A stretch of DNA of 64,000 bases from JBGLNJ01 sp041300525 (GCA_041300525.1 JBGLNJ010000001.1:248001-312000); one strand, 5' to 3'; shown: positions 43,166-51,033, numbered from the stretch's first letter. Notes: a model not told the origin generated them from the sequence alone. A program made the numbers and translations.

Positions 43166-44746
43166 TCACCGCTGTGGCTCCACGGTGATCGTGGCTAGAG
43201 TTAATGCAGTGTCGCCAGGTTGATCGTCAGACAGCACCGACCAACGTTCGAGAGTGTCTAGCCAATACGCGCCAGTCAGCAGTTGATACTGGCCTGCCGG
43301 CGCTGTGGGCGGGAGCGCCAGCCTGTGACGCTGCACAATGACATCGCCCACCTGCCATTGTTCAATCGGCACGCCCAATCCATCGGCGATGATAGGGTTC
43401 CCATCGGGCGCGACCAGGTGCAGCATCAGTGAGAGCGGTCGCCCTGGCTGCGCCGTGATCTGCCAGCAGGTCTCGACCTGCACCGCCTCACCCGGATGAG
43501 CGCGCGAATTGGAAACCCTATAACCTCGGAAACTGAGCGGCCCATCCAATGCGACCGGCGCAGCCGCACACGCCGTTCCCAGCGATACGGACGATTGCTC
43601 GTAAATGGAAAACGCAGGCGATTCTCGATTCTCGCGCTGCTCGTAGCTCAACTGCGCGTGCCCTAGCCACTGGTTGACAAAGCCATCGTCAGCCAGTGGC
43701 GCGTCTCGATGCAGAACATACCATCCGGGTGATTGCCCACCACCCGGCAGCAGCCAGCTTTGGGCACAATCAAAGTAAGCGAGGCGCAAATCGGCGCGGC
43801 CAAAGCCTTCCGTGATCGTTTCAGCATCCAGCGGCGCAACCGGCGAAGTGCATTGAGCCACCCAGGTCAGAGCATGCGCGCGCGGCTGCACGTCGTATAC
43901 AAAGAGCGCATGGCCCAGTCTCGCCGTCGGTTGCCGATGACGGAACCCTTCATAGTTATCCGGCTCGGCCATCATCACACCTTGAAGTGTCGTCGCGCCG
44001 ATGACATACACGCCGGGCGCAGGATCGAAGCGCGAAGGGAAGACCGGCGGCGCGCCGCGCATGGGAGCCAGCGCGTTGTACGCAATACCATACCAAGCCG
44101 GGTCGGTATACGTGTATTGACTAACGTTTGCTTGCGACACGCCGTGTTGATCGAGATAAGCCTTCAAATCAACCAGCGATTGTCCCCAATCCAGGTTGGA
44201 ATCCACCAAAAAGTGATAGCCGTTGTCCGGCCCACCGGCCAGTTCGTTAAAGTAGGCCAAGTCGTGTGGAAATATGCGTGCGGCACCGACGATATACCAG
44301 GTGAAAAAGGCGGAGACAAGGAGACAAGGAGACAAGGTGACAAGGAGACAAGGAGACAAGGTGACAAGGTGACAAGGTAGCCCGGGTTTGAAGCCCGAAA
44401 TTTGAGATTTGAGATGGGAGATTTGGATTCCGATGAACACGAATACAAATGGCAACAGGGGCAGCAAAAAGCGATAACCGGTGTTGAACGAGCTGAATAG
44501 CGCGGCTGCGCCATACAAGGCCGGGAACGCGCCGAGCGCCAGCCACCTTTCGACTTTCACCTTCCACTTGCCGCTCGCCGCGCTCCATCCCAAGCCGATT
44601 GCCAGCAAGATCAATGTGGGCAGCGGCGTCTTGAGCGCAAAGGCGATGGGGTAGTATGTCCACCAGCCGTGTTGACTGATCTGTCCCATCAAGAAGGCGG
44701 TCTGCCCCCCGGCTGACTTTTGTGTAAAATATCCCGTCAGGCTCTA
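43166..44746 (-). pseudogene. PMT/ArnT-like membrane glycosyltransferase, 5' end missing
   Basis: The homologous frame starts at about 44746 (S-L-T-G-Y-F-T-Q) just after a stop codon and continues through ATG 44692 to 43166, about 526 codons. This is the C-terminal part of a dolichyl-phosphate-mannose-type transferase: several membrane helices, then a beta domain that recurs at the end of the genes at 53624 and 55750 (P-G-E-A-V, L-H-L-V-A-P-D-G, Q-W-Q-V-G-D, P-A-G-Q-Y). The N-terminal catalytic loop with its acidic motif is absent. The 5' end abuts the truncated elp3 gene, so one deletion probably broke both. Confidence 0.8.
44313..44376. repeat. Eight tandem 8-base units inside the glycosyltransferase frame
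   Basis: Units are GAGACAAG or GTGACAAG, eight in a row with no spacer. On the minus strand they code a period of 8 residues, L-V-T-L-S-P-C-L, that forms part of a hydrophobic segment. A flanking hairpin CGGGTTTGAAGCCCG and an AATTTGAGATTTGAGAT stutter (44383-44425) look like part of the same insertion. Confidence 0.85.
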
Positions 44747-45987
44747 TGACGGCGATGGGCCCCTGGGCGGATACACTGGCATACTTGCCCGCGCGCTTTC
44801 ATCGCTCGATGCACGACCTGCCGCAGATTGGATAGCGTGGAACCGACGGCAACGTGCTCGGCGGGGATATCACGCATCACGCGGTTGATGCGGCAATAGG
44901 GCGGGACGCGCGTCTTACATTCCGAGACCAGGTCCACTAACTCGTCATCGGTATAGGGGCGGTACTCGCCGCGTTCCCAGCGCCGGTAGAGTTCGGTGTC
45001 TGCGATCAGTGAGCACGGGTAGATTTTCAGCTCATCGGGGCGCAGCGCCGGGTCGTCCCACAAGCGAGAAAAATCCTCCAGGTCGGATTGGGGTGTTGCG
45101 CCGAGCAGGTTCGGCATCCAGTGCGCGTGGATCTTTAGCCCGGCCGCGCGCAAAAGCCGGAACGCCTGTCGCGTTTGCTCGACGGTGTGCCCGCGCTTGT
45201 TGCGAAGCAGGATGTCGTCGTCCAGGCTCTGCACGCCGATCTGGACTTTGGTCACGCCCAACCGCCGCAGCCGCGTCACTTCTGTGGCATCCACGTAATC
45301 GGGCCGCGTCTCGATCACCAGGCCCACATTCCGATGCAAGGCAGTCTCGTTGCGTCGTTGCGCTTCTTCGAGCGTCGCGGAATCCTCGCCGTTCATCGCG
45401 TCCAGGCAACGTCGGATGAACCACTCCTGGTAATCCGGCGGATAGTATGACCACGTCCCACCCAGAATGAGGAGTTCCACCTTGTCCGTGCTGTGGCCAA
45501 TGTTCTCCATCGCGCGGATGCGGAGTTCGGTCTGCAAGAACGGATCGAATTGGAGTTGGCCCGCGCGGAGCGCGCCAGGTTCGTCGGGAATGTAAGACTT
45601 GGGCATCCCGGCAAATTCGGGACAGAAAATGCACTCGCCGGGGCAGGGGAAGGGCTTGGTCATCACAGTGACCGGCGCGACGCCGGACAGGGTGCGGACA
45701 GGCTTGGTGCGCAGGCGGGCGAGCGTCTGGCGCGAGTGTGGCACCACACCGCGCGCAACCAGTTCGCGGTAGGCATGCACGAGTTGATCTTTGGCGAGCG
45801 GCCCATTGCCCCCGCGCGCGAGGCGATAGAGCAGCCGGGTGATTTCTCCCGGCGCAAGGCGCTCCGCCGCCGCGATCTGCTCGATGAACGAAACCAGATC
45901 GGCCTCGTAGCGTTCCACGTCAATGGATTCGCCGTGCGCCGCCAGCCACTTGGCCCGCCGCTCGGCGAGTTCCTGTTCGCTTGCCAT
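44737..45987 (-). CDS. elp3: Elp3-type radical SAM tRNA-modifying enzyme, acetyltransferase domain missing
   Basis: 416 residues where bacterial and archaeal Elp3 have about 530-550. Radical SAM cluster C115-x3-C119-x2-C122 (F-P-C-P-G-E-C-I-F-C-P) and the full SAM core (I-E-T-R-P-D-Y, V-Q-I-G-V-Q-S) are intact. Family members continue with C-x-C-I-R-C-R-E into a GNAT domain; this one reads C-Q-C-I-R407 and then nine unrelated residues to the stop. Elp3 starts the 5-carboxymethyl-type modification of U34 in tRNA and uses acetyl-CoA bound by the GNAT part, so activity is doubtful. Divergent from a Trm9-like methyltransferase. Confidence 0.88.
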   Translation of the reverse strand: MASEQELAERRAKWLAAHGESIDVERYEADLVSFIEQIAAAERLAPGEITRLLYRLARGGNGPLAKDQLVHAYRELVARGVVPHSRQTLARLRTKPVRTLSGVAPVTVMTKPFPCPGECIFCPEFAGMPKSYIPDEPGALRAGQLQFDPFLQTELRIRAMENIGHSTDKVELLILGGTWSYYPPDYQEWFIRRCLDAMNGEDSATLEEAQRRNETALHRNVGLVIETRPDYVDATEVTRLRRLGVTKVQIGVQSLDDDILLRNKRGHTVEQTRQAFRLLRAAGLKIHAHWMPNLLGATPQSDLEDFSRLWDDPALRPDELKIYPCSLIADTELYRRWERGEYRPYTDDELVDLVSECKTRVPPYCRINRVMRDIPAEHVAVGSTLSNLRQVVHRAMKARGQVCQCIRPGAHRRHRA

Positions 45988-46000
45988 TACGACACCGTGT

Positions 46001-46006
46001 TATAAT
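46001..46006 (+). promoter_or_regulatory. -10 element of the Trm9-like gene
   Basis: TATAAT; no good -35 at 17 bases (TTGCCA lies 14 bases upstream). The element overlaps the left edge of the long inverted repeat. Confidence 0.45.
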
Positions 46007-46007
46007 C

Positions 46008-46058
46008 TGATGTGTGATACGTGATACGTGATGCGTGATGGTCACGTATCACACATCA
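46008..46058. repeat. 17-bp perfect inverted repeat between elp3 and the Trm9-like gene
   Basis: TGATGTGTGATACGTGA (46008-46024) and TCACGTATCACACATCA (46042-46058) with a 17-base loop that contains further GTGATGCGTGATG units. It lies in the 5' UTR of the methyltransferase and between the divergent starts, so it could be an operator, an attenuating hairpin or a dispersed repeat. Confidence 0.85.
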
Positions 46059-46074
46059 CGGGGCCAAAGTCACT

Positions 46075-46809
46075 ATGAAACCCGAATTGGCAGAACGACT
46101 CTACCAAATCAATCGCACATTCTATTCCACGTTCGCCGCATCGTTTTCGGAAACGCGCGAGTCGGCGCGGGAATTGCAAATCATTTTACCCTACATTGCC
46201 GACGGCGCAAGGGTGCTCGACCTGGGCTGCGGCAACGGGCGCGTGGCGGCGATGCTGGCGCGTCATCGGCGCGGTGTGGCGTATGTTGGCGTAGACTCGT
46301 CGGCGGAACTCGTTGCAAGATGCAGGATGCAAGACGCGCAAAGCGCGGGACGCAAGGTGCAAGAGGCCGAGTTCTTGGTAGCGGACATTGTTGAGCCAGA
46401 CTGGATACACAAGTTGACCTGGGCATCCTTTGACTGCGTACTGTTGCTGGCGGTGCTGCATCACATTCCGGGCAACGATGTGCGGGCGCGCATCCTGCGC
46501 CAGGCGCGCGAGCTGCTCGCGCCGCGAGGTCGCATCGTCGTTTCGACGTGGCAGTTCATGGATAACGAGCGGATGCGCAAAAAGATTGTGCCGTGGAGCA
46601 TTGTGGGGATTGACGAGCGCGAGCTTGAGCCAGGCGATGCGTTGTTGAATTGGAAACGTGATGGCGAGGGATTGCGATATTGTCGCTGGATCGGCGAGGA
46701 CGAGATGCGCGCGTTGGCGGCGCAGGCTGGGTTGAGCGTTGTGGAGACGTTCCGTGCAGGTGGAAGGGAGGGAAACCTCAGTTTGTATGGGGTCTTGACC
46801 AAAGCATAG
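46075..46809 (+). CDS. SAM-dependent methyltransferase, Trm9-like
   Basis: 244 residues. SAM motif I L-D49-L-G-C-G-N-G, acidic motif II V-D-S-S, post-I A-V-L-H-H and a C-terminal G-D-A-L-L-N-W ... Y-C-R-W region. The N-terminal A-A-S-F-S-E-T-R and the P-G-D-x-L-x-W element resemble Trm9/ALKBH8-type tRNA wobble-uridine methyltransferases, which complete the pathway that Elp3 begins. Divergent from elp3 with 87 bases between. The segment about residues 84-98 is coded by a 39-base DNA element that also occurs in the gene at 55750. General class I methyltransferase is certain; tRNA role is inference. Confidence 0.8.
   Translation: MKPELAERLYQINRTFYSTFAASFSETRESARELQIILPYIADGARVLDLGCGNGRVAAMLARHRRGVAYVGVDSSAELVARCRMQDAQSAGRKVQEAEFLVADIVEPDWIHKLTWASFDCVLLLAVLHHIPGNDVRARILRQARELLAPRGRIVVSTWQFMDNERMRKKIVPWSIVGIDERELEPGDALLNWKRDGEGLRYCRWIGEDEMRALAAQAGLSVVETFRAGGREGNLSLYGVLTKA
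46323..46361 (+). repeat. 39-base dispersed element, intragenic copy 1
   Basis: Begins CAGGATGCAAGACGCGCAAA. Copy 2 is at 56386-56424 on the minus strand, 37 of 39 bases identical. Here it is read as ...R-M-Q-D-A-Q-S-A-G-R...; the other gene reads it in a different frame. Confidence 0.85.
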
Positions 46810-46932
46810 TTTGGAAGTTAACCGTACTGTGCTATACTGTGGCTTGGCAGCGAGTTGCCCGACCGGCAATACACTTGCCATTCTACCTCACATAGACGGC
46901 TTCCGCAGCAAGTGGATTTTCTGGAGGTCAAC

Positions 46933-47973
46933 ATGGCCGATGAAGCAAAAAAACCGATGCCCAAGCACCTAGCCGAATTACACCAAAGGCTAACCATCTG
47001 CTTCAATGAGAAAGAGTTGTATGATTTGTGCTTTGACATGGGTGTGGATTACGAGGGCCTGCCCGGAAAGGGAAAAGCCGGCAAAGCCAGGGAGTTCGTC
47101 GCATACCTTGACCGCCGTGGCAGTATCGCTGAACTTTTAAGGAGATGTTCTGAACGGCGTCCGGATGTTTCTTGGGCAAGTGCTCTTGAAGTAGTTGGAA
47201 ATTCTCTTACGCTTGCTCAACCGGGGACGCCAAAGTCCTCTTTACCACAGAAGGGCGAGCTATATGTTGGCAGGTCAGGTTGTTCAGTTGGCATGACGAT
47301 TCTCCTGATAGCCTTGTTTGTAACACTGGTAGGCTTGTCCCTCGCGGTTATGCTAGGTCATTTACCTCTAGTTTTTCCTGCTACCCTGCCCGAGCCTAGC
47401 CGTGTAGCAAAGAGTTCTTACGAAACAGAAACTGCAGTTGCGGCAATGTGGACGCGGACACCTACGCCGTTGCCATCAGATACGCCAACGTCCATGCCAA
47501 ACACTTTTACGCCTAACCCAACACGGCTCTCGACTGCGACGCGGATGGCGCTCACGCCTATACAGCCCGGTCAAACGCCTATTCCGACGCGGGTCGCCAC
47601 GCCGACCGCAGCCAACGAAGCCCTGACGATGACGCTGCAATCGCCTTCTCTCGGCGCACTCAAGTCTTCGACCATCACGTTCAAATGGACCGGGAGGGCA
47701 CTGCAGCCCGGCGAGACATTCGTCGTCCAGGTCATTCCCAAGCAAGCTGAAAAGAAGGGCACGTGCATGGTCGAGAATGACTATGGCCCCAACGGTTATC
47801 AATACAGCCCACCGCTGACGGGTCACGAATGGACGACGGACATTGCGGCTGTGTCGCCTGGAAAATACAGAGCCTGTGCGGGCCGGATCGAGTGGCGCGT
47901 CCATATCAGGGACTCGGCCGGCAACATCATCCAGTCCACGCCGCGAGCGTGGTTCGAGTGGAACCCGCCGTGA
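46933..47973 (+). CDS. Membrane protein with effector-associated (EAD-like) N-terminal domain
   Basis: 346 residues from ATG 46933 with TGGAGG; a longer frame upstream lacks similarity. Residues about 12-85 carry the pattern L..RL...FNE-E-L-Y-D-L-C-F-D-M-G-V-D-Y, G-K-x-K-A-R-E-F-V and R-R-G-S-I-A-E-L, recalled as one of the small helical effector-associated domains found in conflict-system proteins. A membrane helix lies at about 118-142, then a Thr/Pro stalk (about 175-235) and a C-terminal Ig-like domain (about 240-346, F-K-W-T, Y-x-A-C-A-G-R-I-E-W-R-V). It could link an outside event to an inside effector through the EAD; no such effector is adjacent. Confidence 0.7.
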   Translation: MADEAKKPMPKHLAELHQRLTICFNEKELYDLCFDMGVDYEGLPGKGKAGKAREFVAYLDRRGSIAELLRRCSERRPDVSWASALEVVGNSLTLAQPGTPKSSLPQKGELYVGRSGCSVGMTILLIALFVTLVGLSLAVMLGHLPLVFPATLPEPSRVAKSSYETETAVAAMWTRTPTPLPSDTPTSMPNTFTPNPTRLSTATRMALTPIQPGQTPIPTRVATPTAANEALTMTLQSPSLGALKSSTITFKWTGRALQPGETFVVQVIPKQAEKKGTCMVENDYGPNGYQYSPPLTGHEWTTDIAAVSPGKYRACAGRIEWRVHIRDSAGNIIQSTPRAWFEWNPP

Positions 47974-48000
47974 TAGCGGCCCGCGAAATCCCCCGCTGCT

Positions 48001-48075
48001 TTCGTCGTTTCTTCAATGGATTCGGCCCTCACTCACGTACCTTCTCCGTCATCTTGGTTGTAGCATCCATGACCG
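48001..48075 (-). pseudogene. Relic of an mvhD-like 3' end
   Basis: Minus-strand reading gives M-T-E-K-V-R-E, stop, G-P-N-P-L-K-K, matching the C-terminus of the intact MvhD-like protein (M-T-E-R-V-R-A-L-G-P-N-P-L-K-K at 49134) with an in-frame stop. About 25 codons survive. Suggests an older duplicate of the mvhD region. Confidence 0.65.
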
Positions 48076-48082
48076 CAGATGT

Positions 48083-48331
48083 CTAGCGATTTCCGCGTAG
48101 CACCTCGAACATCGGATACACCCCCAGTACACGCCCCTCGCGGTCCAACTGCAGCCAGTTGGTGTGTCCCCATTCCTTGGGATCGCCGTCCAGCGCAAAG
48201 GGCGTGATGGCGATCACGCGCGCGTCGGTCTGCCAGGGAGTCCACCCGCTCGCCGGCCACTGCGGATAGTGCCCTCGGTTGCCGTTGAACGCCAGGTCTA
48301 TGAACTGCCAACCAGCAGGAGCATCATGCAC
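48083..48331 (-). pseudogene. C-terminal fragment of an unidentified protein
   Basis: About 82 residues (frame open from 48352) rich in Trp and Asp: D-A-P-A-G-W-Q-F-I-D-L, W-P-A-S-G-W-T-P-W, L-D-G-D-P-K-E-W-G-H-T-N-W. It reads like the end of a secreted glycosidase-like or carbohydrate-binding protein. No ribosome site and no start-like N-terminus; a stop lies a few codons upstream. Probably a remnant, in line with the neighbouring mvhD relic. Confidence 0.5.
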
Positions 48332-48457
48332 GCAACCGTCCGCAGAGCACGTTTACCCATTGATGATTCTCTGCGACATCAAACAAAAATAGCGATGAAT
48401 TCACCGCTGTTTTTGTCACACGCAGCACTTCTATCTTCAGTGGACATCCAAAAAAAG

Positions 48458-48715
48458 TCAGTGCGACGGGGCCAGTTCAAGTAGCTTTTGCTGCAGCCAG
48501 AGATTGATCAACGTTTCAACACCGATGCCGCGCTTGTGCGCCAGCTTTTCAACGGCGGACAGCAAATCCGGATCAACGGGCACGGCGCAGGAGATATGAA
48601 ACTCGACATCAGGCGCGTCGGTATCGAACTCGGTAAAGTCGTGACTGTCCCAGAACTCGCCCATCCCTTCAAGACTGTTTGACTTGGAGATACTGCTCAC
48701 TCTATTTTCGTCCAT
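48458..48715 (-). CDS. CopG/BrnA-like antitoxin
   Basis: 85 residues from ATG 48715 (a GTG at 48730 is also possible). The F-W-D-S-H-D-F-T-E-F segment is a marker of CopG/BrnA-type antitoxins, followed by a ribbon-helix-helix-like end (A-V-P-V-D-P, L-I-N-L-W-L-Q-Q-K-L). It overlaps the toxin stop by 14 bases. It should neutralise the BrnT-like toxin and repress the operon (family knowledge). Confidence 0.82.
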   Translation of the reverse strand: MDENRVSSISKSNSLEGMGEFWDSHDFTEFDTDAPDVEFHISCAVPVDPDLLSAVEKLAHKRGIGVETLINLWLQQKLLELAPSH

Positions 48716-49034
48716 ATTGTTTTCTCTCACTGGTGGTCATATCCCGCGCGCTGATAATGATGGCTGTTGCGGTATCAGGCTTGTAAACGAAGAATACCGC
48801 CAAATACCGTCCGCCAAAGGTCTGCCCAAAGGCCGCATAGACATCCTCACCTGGCGTATGACCTTTCTCGCCGAACCGAATCCGAGGGTGGTTCAACAAG
48901 ACCTGGCGAGCTTCCGCTGCCGTCACATGATGCTTGGATTCGAGTTTGTCTTCAACGTTGGCTGGACAGACGATAGTGTCAATGTTCACGTCACAGATTA
49001 TAGCGGTTCTGTGTACCAACGTCAACTGGTTCAT
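48702..49034 (-). CDS. BrnT-like toxin
   Basis: 110 residues from ATG 49034; a GTG at 48989 would remove 15 residues and fits the usual toxin start better, but neither has a strong ribosome site. K-H-H-V-T-A-A-E-A, F-G-Q-T-F-G-G-R-Y-L and the C-terminal S-A-R-D-M-T-T-S-E-R-K-Q-Y match BrnT-type RNase toxins. Forms an operon with the overlapping CopG-like antitoxin. Confidence 0.83.
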   Translation of the reverse strand: MNQLTLVHRTAIICDVNIDTIVCPANVEDKLESKHHVTAAEARQVLLNHPRIRFGEKGHTPGEDVYAAFGQTFGGRYLAVFFVYKPDTATAIIISARDMTTSERKQYGRK

Positions 49035-49133
49035 GGGCCAAGTGGAAGCAGGTCGCTATCCTTACAGAGACATATTGGGAATAAAAACAGCGGGGCGCGC
49101 CCCGTTGCTTTCGTCTTGGATCCCGCCAAGCGG

Positions 49134-49565
49134 TCATTTCTTTAGCGGATTCGGCCCCAATGCTCGCACGCGCTCCGTCATCTCTAAAGCTCTGTCCGCA
49201 AATTCTTGCCCCTGCCCGCCGCTCATGAAAAAGATGTCCAGCCGATCTTGTTCCAGCCCGACGCTCTTGAGAATCTGCTTGGCTTTTTGGACGCGGCGCA
49301 GCCCGCGCTCGTTTCCCCGCACGTGATGGCAGTTGCCGATGGGACAGGTAAGGATGTACACGCCGTCCGCGCCTTCCTCGAACACCTTGAGGATGTAGCG
49401 GATGTCGGTCTTGCCGGTGCAGGGCAGCCTCACCAGCTTGACGTTGGCCGGATACTGGATACGCTGAGTGCCGGCCGTGTCCGCCGACATGTAGGCGCAA
49501 TAGTTGCATAAAAACGCGGTGATTTCGGGTTCAAACCCGTTTGACGATTGTCCGTTGTCGCTCAC
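49134..49565 (-). CDS. MvhD-like hydrogenase/heterodisulphide reductase iron-sulphur subunit
   Basis: 143 residues, GTG start with GGAGG. Cysteines in F-L-C-N-Y-C-A-Y (C20, C23), L-P-C-T-G-K (C49) and T-C-P-I-G-N-C-H-H match the MvhD [2Fe-2S] fold that passes electrons between a hydrogenase or formate dehydrogenase and HdrA. The partner hdrA directly upstream survives only as a 3' fragment, and no hydrogenase genes are in the window, so this subunit may be stranded. Confidence 0.88.
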   Translation of the reverse strand: MSDNGQSSNGFEPEITAFLCNYCAYMSADTAGTQRIQYPANVKLVRLPCTGKTDIRYILKVFEEGADGVYILTCPIGNCHHVRGNERGLRRVQKAKQILKSVGLEQDRLDIFFMSGGQGQEFADRALEMTERVRALGPNPLKK

Positions 49566-49604
49566 ACAAAACCTCCACGCCCCGCCGGGGTGTCTCTAGA
49601 CTTT

Positions 49605-49823
49605 TCACTCGACGCAGGTTACTTCCGGCAGCCATGCGCCAAGCAGCCCCGGCACGCCGAGCATTTGCTCGTCCCGATAGTTGACCAGTTGAATCGCCGT
49701 GGCGGGACATTCGCCGGTGCAGGTGCCGCAGCCCTGGCACAACGCCGGGTCAATCCACGCTGCGCCCACGAGGCCCCCCACGCCGAGCCGGGTTGAATCC
49801 ACGTGCGAGATTTCGAAAGATTT
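49605..49823 (-). pseudogene. 3' fragment of hdrA (ferredoxin-like end)
   Basis: About 72 codons. A stop at 49824-49826 bounds the frame; the only start is a GTG at 49802. The sequence W-I-D-P-A-L-C-Q-G-C-G-T-C-T-G-E-C-P-A is a [4Fe-4S] ferredoxin motif followed by a Y-R-D-E-Q-M segment as in HdrA C-termini. The flavin domain and other clusters (hundreds of residues) are missing. Lies 39 bases before the mvhD-like gene, the usual order. Confidence 0.78.
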
Positions 49824-49952
49824 CTACTGGACTTCGCGCGCTACTGCAAAGACAAGCAAAAGCAAGCCGGCGGCCCAATAAGCCGCGTCTTCAACCGTGG
49901 GTCTCCATTTCCTTCCGGCGAGATGGGGCGCTGCCCACAGCCCTTGTTGCTC

Positions 49953-50375
49953 TCATAGCGTCCACTCTCGCGACGCCTCGTAGCAGAAGGTGTAAGCCAG
50001 TAATTCGCTAAAGCCTGTTCGCGTCCAAAGCACGGCGAGAGAAAAAGGAACGGGGGCGCCGGCAAACACGAAGGAATTGGTGCCCAACAATAGCCCATAG
50101 ATCACCCAGAACACCGGAAGGACATACAAGCCACCGGCGTGTTTGCCGACCCTGAAAAGATTCATGAACTGGACACTGAGAAATCCCAATAGAAAGTTTG
50201 CAAGAAACACTTTTCCAAACGTAAACTCGCCCACGACCGTTGAAAAGCGATTGGAGAAAAACGGGCGGAGCACTCCTGGGGGTAGAAAGGTCGCGCTCAG
50301 ATACCAGGCGCTAAACATCAGAACGATTAGCGTCAGGACCAGCCTGAGAAAAGACAGCAACCGACTCATCGGCAT
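49953..50375 (-). CDS. Hypothetical integral membrane protein
   Basis: 140 residues with four predicted membrane segments (about 7-30, 52-72, 84-103, 105-130). The end G-L-L-L-G-T-N-S-F and A-Y-T-F-C-Y-E-A-S recalls SpoIIM-like (DUF95) membrane proteins, but the match is weak. ATG 50375 and ATG 50369 are both possible. AT-rich relative to flanking core genes. The 129 bases upstream to the hdrA fragment hold nothing I can name. Confidence 0.6.
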   Translation of the reverse strand: MPMSRLLSFLRLVLTLIVLMFSAWYLSATFLPPGVLRPFFSNRFSTVVGEFTFGKVFLANFLLGFLSVQFMNLFRVGKHAGGLYVLPVFWVIYGLLLGTNSFVFAGAPVPFSLAVLWTRTGFSELLAYTFCYEASREWTL

Positions 50376-50430
50376 CGCTCACACGGTCGCTATGTTGCCT
50401 GATTGCAGGCAACCCCATGGATGGCGCAAA

Positions 50431-50573
50431 CGCTGTAGCATCCCCACACGCCCCAAGCCGCGCGCGAAATGTAGCCAACGTCCAACTGTGCCACGCCGAA
50501 GGCGAGTCGCGGAAGCCTGTCCTGAGCATAGCGAAGGATGGCGTGGCCGGCGTGCGTGTGTTCCCCGTTCGTG
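50431..50573. repeat. Palindromic repeat element left of RelE-type TA (copy A)
   Basis: Shares ordered blocks with copy B (GTAGCA, CGCGAAATG, CAAC.TCCAAC.GTGCCA, GGC.TGC.TGTGTT, CCGTTCGTG) in the same orientation. It also contains CCTGTCCTGAGCATAGCGAA, a string reminiscent of short repeats seen in many environmental genomes. Confidence 0.65.
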
Positions 50574-50594
50574 CAGTGTATTCTTTCGGCCCTT

Positions 50595-50861
50595 TCAAAG
50601 TGCGCGATACACTTCGCGGCGATGTCGCACGTAAAGTATCATTATTTCTTTTGCTTGTGTATCAGCTTCATAGACGATGCGATAATCGCCCACGCGAATC
50701 CGATATAATCGTTCAGCACCTTCTAGTTTCTCTACGCCGTGAGGCAAAGACTCATCCCTCAATTTCTCGATGCGTTTCATTACGCGCTCAACCACCGACT
50801 TGGGCAAGCGACGGAAATCCCTATGTACAGACGGCTTGAAGTCAATGTTATAGGATGCCAT
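50595..50861 (-). CDS. RelE/ParE-family toxin
   Basis: 88 residues. F-K-P-S-V-H-R-D-F-R-R-L-P, L-Y-R-I-R-V-G-D-Y-R-I-V-Y-E and the C-terminal H-R-R-E-V-Y match RelE mRNA interferases, including the basic residues near the end. Start overlaps the antitoxin stop by 14 bases. Predicted ribosome-dependent mRNA cleavage (family knowledge). The pair lies between two copies of a palindromic repeat. Confidence 0.9.
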   Translation of the reverse strand: MASYNIDFKPSVHRDFRRLPKSVVERVMKRIEKLRDESLPHGVEKLEGAERLYRIRVGDYRIVYEADTQAKEIMILYVRHRREVYRAL

Positions 50862-51033
50862 CTTTCTTCAACCGCCGTTTCATATCTTCAAAACTAATCG
50901 GTTTCTCGTCTTGGCGTTCGGCTACGATAGCCAGGTCGTGCAGGTCTTCCATCAGCCGCTTATACCGTTCGAGCGAAAGGATCACGCTCAACTTTTTTCC
51001 TTTTGTATCAACCACGTACTGTTCTTGCGCCAT
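50848..51033 (-). CDS. Antitoxin of RelE-type pair
   Basis: 61 residues, ATG with AAAGGAG. Y-V-V-D-T-K-G-K-K-L-S-V-I-L-S-L-E-R-Y-K-R-L-M-E pattern of Phd/RelB-like short antitoxins, with a toxin-binding helical tail. Precedes and overlaps the RelE-like toxin gene. Confidence 0.85.
   Translation of the reverse strand: MAQEQYVVDTKGKKLSVILSLERYKRLMEDLHDLAIVAERQDEKPISFEDMKRRLKKDGIL

Noticed and set aside
44313..44376. 8-base tandem repeat as a CRISPR-like array
   Set aside because: Units are contiguous without spacers and far shorter than CRISPR repeats.
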